A program made the translations under genes and the position numbers. 64,000 nt of DNA, from NCBI RefSeq assembly GCF_021917145.1, contig NC_061078.1:5228576-5292575 (forward strand), written 5' to 3'. The DNA comes from Hypomesus transpacificus. Its lineage: Eukaryota > Chordata > Actinopteri > Osmeriformes > Osmeridae. Numbering within the stretch: the stretch's first letter is position 1; the number at the start of each line of letters is the position of its first letter. Of this stretch, positions 10,101 to 19,000 are shown piece after piece. The notes below the pieces were generated by a model. That model had not been told where the DNA came from, ran no database searches, and saw only the letters and a program-made list of their open reading frames with translations.

Positions 10101-12815
10101 CCAGCCAGCTTCTTTGTCATCTGAAATGACAAAATTCACACAGAAAACTTCATGAGAGGTTTCAAAAGAAAGTCTGTTAAATAAACACAGAAGTGTATTT
10201 ATTTATTTATGTATTACTGCAGTCTAATCAAAGGCATGGATGTGTGTGTGTATGTGTGCTTGTAAGAATACAAATCATTGAGGTTTCATGTTTTCATTGT
10301 GTTGTACATAATTTACACTATGGATTTTCTTCATCCTATTACCTTTTTGGTGGAGTCCATCTTCAAAATGTTACCAAAGGTTGACGTGATGGACGCCTTT
10401 ATATGGTCCATCCGGCTGATGATGTCCCTGCCGTACACCGACAGCACCCACCGGCTGGTTGGGACATCGAGGGGCTGTGGAGGTTCCTGGCAGGTCACTG
10501 GGAAGAGGCTGGGCTGGTCAACGAAGGCCGCACACTCCCCCAAGTAGTCGGCCAGGCGGTCCAACCACTCCTCCCCATGGTTCTCCCGCAGCTGCTTCAC
10601 CAGGCACGCCGGGCTATTGCCGAGGGTCCGTTCCCGCAACATGCGGATGACCCGTATGTCACAAGCATACCTTGAAGAAAAGACAGATAAGTTTCAAGAA
10701 CTTGTTCAATTATGTAAGGACCTGCAGCAGGCATTATCAGAAAATGATTGTAGATTTTTAACTCACAAGCGTGTCAGGATCATCCTGAACTTCCTCCTGT
10801 GAGGCAGGTCCAGCTGGTCCAGGACAGCCTGACTGGTTGCCAGATGGGTCAGGCGACACACAGTGCACCTGAGTGTCTCCGTCACCATCAGGTAGTAGCG
10901 GTCCACGTCCAGGACCTTACGCACCCTCTTGTGCACACCATACCCCGTCAGCTGCTTCCCACAGGTTTGGCAGACTACCCTCACTTTCCACAAGTGATAG
11001 GGCATCCATACCAAGAGCCTGTGGGCAAAAAAGCGGTCCGGTGTTGGAGCCTGGTGGTATATCAGGGCAGAGGCTGGTGGCTCATACCAGAGCTTCAAGT
11101 TCAAACGCAGCTTGCCAGACTGAAAAAGGGTGGACGCAATCCACCGTTGGTCCTGAACTGGGATCGTCTCCTTCATTCTGACAGGAAGCCAGAAGTCAGG
11201 AGTTGGACCAGGAGCAGGGCCAGGAGCAGGGCCAGGAGCAGCAAGCTCATCCTCATCATGCACATCCTGTTACAAAACAAGAGAAATAAATATATTTATA
11301 AAAACAGAATAGCCCAATCATATGAGAACAACCTCATCTTATAAAACTAAAACAGTTCCAAGAACACAACACTTACAGCAGCCATTGCAGGGCTGGTGCT
11401 GGTCTCTGAGACAACAGTGCTGAGGCTGGAAGCTGTGCTGGGCCTCACAGAGGTCATCGCAGGGCTGGAGCGAGAAGTTGTCCTCATGGAGGCTTTGTAG
11501 GGGGTGGATGGGGGCTTTGAGAGCGGTGATTCCGTCCTCACAAAAGCCACGGCAGGGCTTGATGGTGTTCTGGGCCTCACAGAGGCCATAGGGGAACCCA
11601 GGTGGGGGGGTCCTCAAGCCAGGTGGGGGGGTCCTCACAGAGGCTGTAGGGGAACCAAAGCCAGGTGGGGTGGTCCTCACAGAGGCCATGGGTGAGCTGG
11701 CAGTGGCCTGGGTGTCTCCTGTCATGGTGGGTGGACTGGACAGAGGCTGGGAGAAGGATGGGGGGAAGCATTTGTAAAAAGTAGAAATCAATGGACTCAA
11801 ATCAAGCTCTTAAGATTTAGGTTTGCTCATATTAACCTATAAATATGTATTATATTATATTTACATATAATCATATTTACCTTTGCTTTCCTAACCACAT
11901 TCACATTTGGCTTTGCAGCAGCGCCATGTGAGCCTCCAAATCGTGGTTTAGAAAACTGTGGTGACAATTAGAGCATTTATCAAAGGAATACATTGTAAAC
12001 CTGAAATGCTCTTCCATTTTGCCATCATCATATGTAATCAGTGGTTGTCCATATTTGAAAGCTTGTATGACAATAATATTGAAATACTCACCATGGACAA
12101 ATTCAGTGTGGGCCGTGCTGGGACATGGGCTGAGGCAGAGGCTGAGGCCATTCCCAGTGGAGGAGGGGCAGAGGCAGAGGCTGAGGTAGAGGCTGTTCCC
12201 AGTGGGGGAGGGGCAGCACAGGTAGAGGTCTCTGCCACAGTTTGCCCAGTGGTTGGCTGTATTAAGGACAGAGAGATCCATGTCAGACATCACATTACTG
12301 AGCACATCACATAGTGATTCTTTTAGTGTTTTGGTGTCAAGAAGTCTCATTCACATTACCTTTGGGTTGTGAAAGCCACAAGCACACTGCTGTGTCCCAC
12401 CAAACAGCATTCTTTGACCCCCTGACTGTAACGGGCACTTCTCAATCTGTTCCAAATAAAACAAACACTTTTTTAAAGAAAACAACCCAATAGAAATGGA
12501 GCGTTTTGACATATCTTCTATTGGTGACTAAACATGACATTGACACTGAAGTTGCTGTTCATTATGTTTATCAAGGTCCCATACTGTGACTGGTATTTCT
12601 GGCAATTCAGTCATCTTTTATAGGCCATCAGAATTTTTTTTCTGTGATCTTTTGCTCATTTTATATACCTTTTGAAAGAGGTCATACCACCTCTTCTGTC
12701 TTGGGGCTGGCCTGTTGCCTGCATCAGCAGGCCAAACCCCAGAGCTGGCAAACCTCCTCAAACGGGACATCCATTCCCCATCCCCCATTCCTTTGTGGCT
12801 CTTTGAACTCGACAT
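7124..12815 (-). pseudogene. Transposase gene of copy 1, 3'-truncated and frameshifted
   Basis: Exons equivalent to those of copy 2: 12669-12815, 12360-12446, 12092-12256, 11881-11955, 11377-11746, 10767-11266, 10343-10670, 9319-10120, 9014-9223, 8395-8888, 8077-8181 and 7124-7987 (cut). Exon 5 (11377-11746) has rearranged 42-bp repeats that change its length by a number not divisible by three, so the frame is lost there. The last exon lacks the zinc knuckle. The catalytic exons are otherwise unbroken and match copy 2 closely. Confidence 0.8.
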
Positions 12816-13425
12816 CTAAAAGGTAAAAGGAGCGATTTTTACACTAGTACAATAACATGTATTTATTGTTATAATTAGCTTTTTAACATTTCAAATATTT
12901 AGCTGGCTACTATTTCCAGAAGAATATTTTTGTACTTGTTCTGGGTCACTTTATTACCACAAGTGAAAAAGTTATATTTATTTCGTTTTGTCCCCAGTGA
13001 CATATATTATATATAACAGGTTAAATATTGCTTTTGCTAGTCGGAATAACATCTGTCGCTACAGTAACCTATTAGTAATCCCTTATAAAAGTAGCTAGCT
13101 AAATGACAGCAATACTACCTGAGGAAATCTACTAACTAGCCTACATGACAAACTCTGAAATGACAAACTCTAATATTCGTGATATTACTTGTCATTGACC
13201 CGATGAATGCTAACATGTATTGAAATGTCAAACGGATAATTATTTTGATTAGCTATGTATGTATTTACCTTTGCGGTGCGCGGTACTACAGACAACTTGA
13301 AACAGCGTATCCTTCAATGAATGAACTGACGCGACTACTGTCACTCATCTCACAACTTCGGCGGGGGTCAACCTCGGCGGGGGTCTCTGGGGTCGTGGAC
13401 GCCGTTGCTACGGCTCAGCTCGGCG

Positions 13426-13532
13426 TGACGTAATTGGAGATGTACGTGTTCCGATTGGCGCAATCGGACTGACGCAATTGGACAGTGAGAATCCGATTGG
13501 CCCTCGAACCTTGAACCGAGGTAGCTAATTGG
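13426..13532 (-). promoter_or_regulatory. CCAAT-box cluster of copy 1
   Basis: Five ATTGG motifs (CCAAT on the gene strand) and a TGACGTAA CRE-like site, as described for copy 2. Confidence 0.5.
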
Positions 13533-13691
13533 TCGCGATAGCCAGTCGAATGTGCTCCGGGTGCCGCTAATTCCCCCTTGCTCAGCAGTGGACGTTGGAG
13601 TCTTGCAAGACTCGTAGCTCCCGTTTAATCGCTTTCTTGACATCCCCTTGAATTTAGAGTGAGGAAAAACGACTTACAGCGTGGGCCGAAT

Positions 13692-13703
13692 ACGACCGGT
13701 CGT
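13692..13703. repeat. 12-bp perfect palindrome in the divergent tRNA spacer
   Basis: acgaccggtcgt reads the same on both strands. It lies between the divergent tRNA-Ala and tRNA-Ile genes and is kept in nearly every unit; units 6 and 7 have lost it (gaccggtctttt). It could be a binding site for a dimeric protein, but no function is shown. Confidence 0.6.
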
Positions 13704-13741
13704 TTCACGCCGACACGAGGTGGCGCCTAGGACATTGCATT

Positions 13742-13779
13742 TCCGCGGCTGGAGACAGTGTCCGCGGCTGGAGAGTGTG
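13742..13779 (+). repeat. 19-bp tandem duplication just upstream of tRNA-Ile
   Basis: tccgcggctggagacagtg is followed directly by tccgcggctggagagtgtg, ending 5 bp before the tRNA-Ile gene. The pair recurs at the same place in every unit, with ggagag or ggcgag variants in the second copy. Confidence 0.85.
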
Positions 13780-13784
13780 TCTCT

Positions 13785-13858
13785 GGCCCGTTAGCTCAGT
13801 TGGTCAGAGCGTGGTGCTAATAACGCCAAGGTCGTGGGTTCGATCCCCATACGGGCCA
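13785..13858 (+). tRNA. tRNA-Ile-AAT: tRNA-Ile(AAT), unit 1
   Basis: A 74-nt cloverleaf: acceptor ggcccgt pairs with acgggcc, D stem gctc/gagc, anticodon loop ctaataa with AAT at the wobble-to-third positions, T loop ttcgatc, discriminator A. The A box (tagctcagttgg) and B box (ggttcgatcc) are intact. A run of five T (ccccttttt) starts 10 nt downstream and serves as the Pol III terminator. The sequence is very close to vertebrate tRNA-Ile(AAT). This is the array consensus. Confidence 0.97.
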
Positions 13859-13938
13859 ACCACCCCTTTTTGGGGATCTTTTCCATTGCTTTATTTCGTT
13901 TGTGGCAAGGCTTTGGAATGCTACTGACTGGGTTTGGA

Positions 13939-14013
13939 ACGCCTATAGCTCAGTTGGGAGAGAGAGTTAGGCCGAGGGTGTCAAGGTCTCTGGTTTGATC
14001 CTCGGTTTGGGTA
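13939..14013 (+). pseudogene. tRNA-Phe(GAA)-derived pseudogene, unit 1
   Basis: The 75-nt stretch aligns with vertebrate tRNA-Phe along its whole length: tagctcagttgggagag is identical, gttag...caaggtc matches around the anticodon arm, and tggtttgatcc corresponds to the T arm. The anticodon GAA reads GAG, two bases are inserted after the D arm, the acceptor stem pairs at only about four of seven positions, and the B box has TTTGATC instead of TTCGATC. The A box is intact. It is unlikely to make a charged tRNA. Confidence 0.7.
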
Positions 14014-14189
14014 AACCCGTGGTGTTTGCAAAATACCGTCTACTCAAGGAAGTGGTCAACGCGTCATTTTCAAAAAGGTCACGCCATAACACTGCAGACC
14101 ACTGACTGGTCAGAGAGGATTGCGACACCGGATAAACTTGTCTTATTGAACTAGCCGAGCCACTGAACAACAAACGAGCCGAAAAGCAT

Positions 14190-14262
14190 TGGAGAATGCG
14201 GGCATCGATCCCGCTACTTCTCGCATGCTAAGCGAGCGCTCTACCATTTGAGCTAATTCCCC
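14190..14262 (-). tRNA. tRNA-Ala-AGC: tRNA-Ala(AGC), unit 1, first of a tandem pair
   Basis: On the minus strand a 73-nt cloverleaf: acceptor ggggaat/attctcc with one G-T pair, A box tagctcaaatgg, anticodon stem ctcgc/gcgag with loop ttagcat (AGC), T arm gcggg-atcgatg-cccgc, discriminator A. This is nearly identical to vertebrate tRNA-Ala(AGC). A run of four T (cttttcgg) follows 4 nt past the gene as terminator. Array consensus. Confidence 0.96.
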
Positions 14263-14268
14263 CTTGCT

Positions 14269-14341
14269 TGGAGAATGCGGGCATCGATCCCGCTACTTCT
14301 CGCATGCTAAGCGAGCGCTCTACCATTTGAGCTAATTCCCC
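14269..14341 (-). tRNA. tRNA-Ala-AGC: tRNA-Ala(AGC), unit 1, second of a tandem pair
   Basis: An exact second copy of the gene, 6 bp from the first, produced by a 79-bp tandem duplication. The gene body is intact, but its own downstream T run is lost, so transcription would read into the neighbouring copy. Confidence 0.95.
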
Positions 14342-14549
14342 CTTGCTCAGCAGTGGACGTTGGAGTCTTGCAAGACTCGTAGCTCCCGTTTAATCGCTTT
14401 CTTGACATCCCCTTGAATTTAGAGTGAGGAAAAACGACTTACAGCGTGGGCCGAATACGACCGGTCGTTTCACGCCGACACGAGGTGGCGCCTAGGACAT
14501 TGCATTTCCGCGGCTGGAGACAGTGTCCGCGGCTGGAGAGTGTGTCTCT

Positions 14550-14623
14550 GGCCCGTTAGCTCAGTTGGTCAGAGCGTGGTGCTAATAACGCCAAGGTCGT
14601 GGGTTCGATCCCCATACGGGCCA
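14550..14623 (+). tRNA. tRNA-Ile-AAT: tRNA-Ile(AAT), unit 2
   Basis: Consensus sequence with the T5 terminator. Confidence 0.97.
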
Positions 14624-14703
14624 ACCACCCCTTTTTGGGGATCTTTTCCATTGCTTTATTTCGTTTGTGGCAAGGCTTTGGAATGCTACTGACTGGGTTT
14701 GGA

Positions 14704-14778
14704 ACGCCTATAGCTCAGTTGGGAGAGAGAGTTAGGCCGAGGGTGTCAAGGTCTCTGGTTTGATCCTCGGTTTGGGTA
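14704..14778 (+). pseudogene. tRNA-Phe-derived pseudogene, unit 2
   Basis: Same as unit 1. Confidence 0.68.
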
Positions 14779-14963
14779 AACCCGTGGTGTTTGCAAAATA
14801 CCGTCTACTCAAGGAAGTGGTCGACGCGTCATTTTCAAAAAGGTCACGCCATAACACTGCAGACCACTGACTGGTCAGAGAGGATTGCGACACCGGACAA
14901 ACCGGATAAACTTGTCTTATTGAACTAGCCGAGCCACTGAACAACAAACGAGCCGAAAAGCAT

Positions 14964-15030
14964 TGGAGAATGCGGGCATCGATCCCGCTACTTCTCGCAT
15001 GCTAAGCGAGCGCTCTACCATTTCCGCTAA
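14964..15030 (-). pseudogene. tRNA-Ala(AGC), unit 2, interrupted by transposon copy 2
   Basis: The 3' 60 nt of the gene are intact up to aaatgg of the A box. The 7-bp duplication ccgctaa (15024-15030) and then the transposon follow. The 5' stub (ttagcgg plus the first acceptor bases) sits across the element at 22720-22732. The insertion destroys the internal promoter. Confidence 0.93.
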
Positions 15031-15053
15031 AGCTGGGGAACAATCGCCTGTTT

Positions 15054-15153
15054 GAGGGGGGAAGAAGGGGGAGAAGGGAGGGGGAAGAAAAAAGGAGGAA
15101 AAAGGGAGAGGAAAAAAGGGAGAAGAAGAGGAAAAAGAGAGAAAAGGGGAAAG
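15054..15153 (+). repeat. 100-bp uninterrupted polypurine tract at the left end of copy 2
   Basis: Every base is A or G. The equivalent tracts measure 71 bp in copy 3 (23445-23515) and 107 bp in copies 4 (35530-35636) and 5 (44621-44727). The length changes come from gains or losses of short gga-rich blocks. Confidence 0.9.
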
Positions 15154-16052
15154 TTGAAAGTCCCCATTCATAGTTTAAACATGTTTAACCCGTTACGTTT
15201 TAAGACAATTCGAAAAAACACCCGAAATTACGAATTTTACAGTGTTTGGGGAAGACGTAGAATGGAACCGAAGGTCCGCGGTTCGCGTCCCACCTACGGC
15301 ACCTTTGACTATTTCTAATAAACACACACACTTGAGTCTCCAAGTGTGTATGTTATCAAAATGTAACAATATAAGATAGATGGAGATACGTTGCTAATTT
15401 AGTGTAATTTGAAAACCATTTGTATCCACTAGTGCATTATTTATATTTTACAGGGTTATCTATTGTACACTATTTGCCTTTATTTGTATTCACTCCACAC
15501 AGGAGTACTGTTTTTAGTTAGTTTTAATTAGATCTATCTCTCTATCCATCCATCTATCTATCTCTCAAACTGTGTGGCTTCTGAGCTTTGTGTGCTCTTA
15601 TCTGAAGCTCTGTCTTTTTGGTTTCTGCACTTACCATATCAACACTTGCATGATCCATATATTAAATATTTTAAAACAATGTGCGCAAGCAAGCGTAAAG
15701 TTAGTCACTTTTTGCTGCTCTTACTTCTTGCAGACTTGCCGTATTTGGTTAGAAAGAGTAGTGATTGGGAAATAACGACGGACTGACCAACAAATAGTTG
15801 ATAAATAGAAACATTTATCCACAATTGTAAAAATAGAAATATGAACAACAACAACTAATTTAAACTATATATATATATATATATATACAGGCAAATGATA
15901 TGCTAAATTACAATATTTACACAATGAAAACTATATACACAATGGAAATCTAAGCATAAACTATATCTAAACAATGAAAACGATATACACACGGGAAATC
16001 TAAGCATTAACTATATCTAAACAATGAAAACTATATACAAAGGCCCAAAGAA
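15154..16052. other. Non-coding left end of copy 2 (3' flank of the transposase gene)
   Basis: About 900 bp with no convincing coding sequence. It contains tatc/tctc microsatellite sequence (about 15530-15566), a TA run (about 15868-15890) and a 50-bp repeat next to the stop codon. The 67-70-codon plus-strand frames near 15572-15786 have no recognisable features. The same segment recurs in copies 3, 4 and 5 with small changes in the TA run. Confidence 0.7.
15921..16040 (+). repeat. 50-bp direct repeat in the transposase 3' flank, copy 2
   Basis: acaatgaaaa begins units at 15921, 15971 and 16021. Two units are full and the third is partial. It lies directly downstream of the transposase stop codon and so in the likely 3' UTR. 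Confidence 0.85.
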
Positions 16053-19000
16053 TTATTTCTTTTTTTGCTCCTCCAGCCACTGCTCTCTGGACAGAGTCTC
16101 TGCAGAGGGGCAGTAAACAGTCCCCTTATACTGGCTGTGGCCAGTCTCTGCCGTTCTGTTCTGGCCACACCTCCAGCATTTGTTGGCCTCCACTCTCCTC
16201 TGGTGGGCACGGGGAGCTGGACCAGGAGCAGGACGAAGCTGGGGAAGGTGGGTGGTGCAGGAAGAGGGTGGGACAAAACGCAGGGCTTGGGGGACCATCA
16301 ATGGAGAGGGGGCAGAGGGTGCCCTCATACCAGGGGCTCGGGAGACAAACACCACAGTGGGGACGGCAGCAGGGCGAGGGGCAATGGTGGTAGGGCGGGG
16401 CATGATAGGGATGGGAGTGGGGGCTCCAAGGGCGGCTGAAGGGCCAGGGAAGAGCTGCCTCTGGGCTGCCAGCCTGGGTCGGACCGCTGGAGGTGGTGCT
16501 GTGGCTGCATATGTTGCCCGCCTCTTGGTCTTTGCCTGCCCTGCTGTGCTCTGCGGCAGGTGGTAGGTGTGGGCTGCTCCCTGGGGTTGAGGTGGAGCAA
16601 CAGCAGGGCGGACGTTGGCAGGCGGGAGAGGCTCGGTAGCCACAGACAGAGGACCTGGCAAGTTTATGCCCTGCTGCAGCACAGCCAGATCCTGCCTCTT
16701 CACCCTCCGGTTGTACCACTGGGAGAGGGTCGACTGGTTCACCTCCACCAGCTGCAGGGTGGTGCCCTGCATGATGGCCCCATTGCCCAGGATGAGCTGC
16801 CGGACCTTGCGGTAGTCCTGCAGGATCAGAGTCCACCTGGACATGCTGCTCTTCCCCTGCTTCCTGGGACTCTTGTGGATGTCCGAGAGCCGGACGAAGA
16901 TGGCCTCCACAAGGCGGCAGCAGTCTGGCCACTGAGCAGGCGAACCAGTGGACCCCAGGACACACCTCTCCACACTCTCCACACCTGGCGTGAACTCCAC
17001 CTTTTTTTTGTGGCGGAACCTTCCCTTTATCAGCCTGTCCAGGTGCCGCGCAGCAAACACGACCCTCTGCTTGTCGTAATCCAGCAGGTCTTGCCACAGC
17101 CCCACAATGTTGCTGACCTAAGAAGGAAAGAAAACATATATTTTATATGTTTATATATTATAAATATATAAACAAATATCTGTTGTACAATGAATGTCTT
17201 GCTGACCTGCTGGTTATCGAGGGTCATGTTGGTCTGATGCCTCAGCTCCACTAAGCACTCTGCCAGTCTATCCACCCGATCCATGCCTGGCATGCCATGC
17301 TCGTCCACAGCCTGAAACATTGAACAATTTCACATTAGCGCTGAACACCTCATGGCAAAGGTATGTTATATTGACTGCTGCTGCTGTGTGTTTTATTTGT
17401 TTGCTGTCAATTACTGTGTGTTGTTCCTAATAATGAATTGCGCTTGTATTCAGACACTTTCCTAACTACTGAACTTGTTAGTTTCTATGAATGACAGTTA
17501 ATTACTAGTAGAAAGTTAACATACCAGCTGTTCTTCAGGCACCTGTGAGGAGGCACCTGGGACACAAGGCTGGGTTATGGGGGGAGGCAGGGTGGTAGCT
17601 ACAGGCATGGGGGTGACAGGCAGAGTGGTGGTGGTGACAGGTAGGATGGAGGTGGTTAGAGACAAGGTGGTGGAAGGCAGGGTGGAGGAGGTGAGTGGCA
17701 GGGTGTTAGAAGGCAGGGTGGAGGAGGTGAGGGGCACGGTGGGGACCACAGGCAGGGTGGTGGAAGGCAGGGTGGAGGAGGTGAGGGGCAGGGTGGGGAC
17801 CACAGGCAGGGTGGTGGAAGGCAGGGCGGAAGACGGGAGGTCTTCCGAAACACTACCAATAGTGAGGTCCTGTTCGTCATCCTCAAACCCTTCATCCGCC
17901 TGTTCCTCCTCTGTGGCGTGGTCCTCCAGCAGTTGGTCTGTCTCCTCAGAGTCGGGGTCCATGTCCTGCAAGGGCTGCCCTGTCTGCCTAAGCAGGTAGT
18001 TCACCCCAAGCAACTCTCCTGAACATGAACAACAATGCAATGCTAATGAGTATTAAAAAACAGATATGGAACTTACCATGATGCATAAATACTGAGCTCT
18101 CAACAACATCATTATTTGTATTCATATTTGCCCTGAGACTTACCGGTGTACTTTCTCGGCGGGATGAAGGAGGGGACATACTTCCTTCCAAACACCTTCA
18201 GGCTGTTGCTGTTGACGGACTCCAGCACGTCCCCCGCGTACGTCAACAGCGCCATGCGCTTGGTGGTGATGGAGGCCGCTGCCCGGTTCTGGTTCCACCT
18301 GTTCAGGCCTTCCAGGAGGTACAGCTGGAAGTTGAGCAGGTTTGCACTCGTTCCTAAAAAAAAAAGAGAACGTGAACAATGATTAACAAGGCTATTTGAA
18401 TATAATTTCATTATTAAGAATAATGTTTAGATGAAGATCTACACCAACCTGGAATAAACCTGTTCAGGTGGCAGTGGAAGGACTCCAAGGAGGTGGAGCC
18501 TCTTGCACACCTGTATGTGGTCAGCTGGATCCCCTCCCTGGTGGAACTGCCTGTCTCAGTGTACAGGAGTACACCTGGCACATCCTGGATGCACTTCACG
18601 TGCCTCTTCTGGGTGCGCCAGATGTGCTCCATCTTAGGCTGGTCCAGCAGCGGAACCCCGAGCAGGTCTCTCCCCTTCTCCCCCATCAGCTCCTGCAGCA
18701 GCTGCTCAATGCGGAGGACCGTGGCGTCCACTCCACGTGTCCTCCGCCTGCAGAACTGGGACAGCTCAGCCTTGGTGATGGCCTTGTCCACCATGTCACT
18801 GGTGATGAGGGGCACACCCTCCCTTTTGAGCTGCTCCCTCTTCACCCTGCGCAGTAGGGCTACGTCTGCTGCGTCCCACTCGAACAGGCACACAGACAGG
18901 CGGCTCATGAAGAGGGGGTACAGGGCATGGGCATCGGTGGTGCATCCCACGGCCAGCCGTCGCATAAAATGCCAGATGTCCAGCCTTATTTTCAGGTCAG

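Larger units (their letters stand above)
7124..13563 (-). mobile_element. DUF6729/Dada-like DNA transposon, copy 1 (left end missing)
   Basis: Collinear with copy 2, offset by 9130 bp in most of its length and 9156 bp after an indel in exon E. The left 1.2 kb of the element, including the last 60-70 codons and the left terminus, is absent and is replaced by Helitron sequence. The right end is complete and is followed by the duplication ccgctaa at 13564-13570 and the 5' stub of a tRNA-Ala gene. The right-end promoter-like CCAAT cluster is present at 13426-13532. Confidence 0.85.
13571..15023. repeat. tRNA tandem array, block 1 (units 1-2)
   Basis: Two array units between transposon copies 1 and 2. 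Each unit runs: 5' flank, tRNA-Ile(AAT) plus strand, T-rich terminator, tRNA-Phe-like pseudogene, spacer, tRNA-Ala(AGC) minus strand. Unit 1 is longer because its tRNA-Ala is tandemly duplicated. Apart from the tRNA sequences I see no coding potential. The antisense 68-71-codon frames recur only because the unit recurs. Confidence 0.95.

Noticed and set aside
13967-14173. A 68-71-codon minus-strand frame beginning MLFSGSASSIRQ that recurs in all 30 array units
   Set aside because: It is antisense to the tRNA-Phe-like pseudogene and spacer. Its conservation follows from unit identity, it gains and loses three residues with the 9-bp spacer indel, and it has no recognisable domain.
15268-15301. 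A tRNA-like 3' half with a near B box (ggttcgcgtcc) in the transposon left end
   Set aside because: The invariant A of the B box is C, there is no A box or cloverleaf upstream, and the T stem does not pair well. A captured tRNA fragment is possible but not supported.
15572-15786. Two overlapping 67-70-codon plus-strand frames in the transposon left end
   Set aside because: Low-complexity AT-rich sequence with no domain, and no second gene is expected there.
16126-17097. 323-codon minus-strand frame overlapping the last transposase exon
   Set aside because: Alternate frame of a Pro/Gly-rich exon. Only the 350-codon frame carries the zinc knuckle and joins in phase with the previous exon.
16560-17171. 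Long GC-rich plus-strand frames (203, 181, 176, 140 codons) opposite the transposase exons
   Set aside because: They mirror the real minus-strand exons, run through introns, and have compositions typical of antisense reading.
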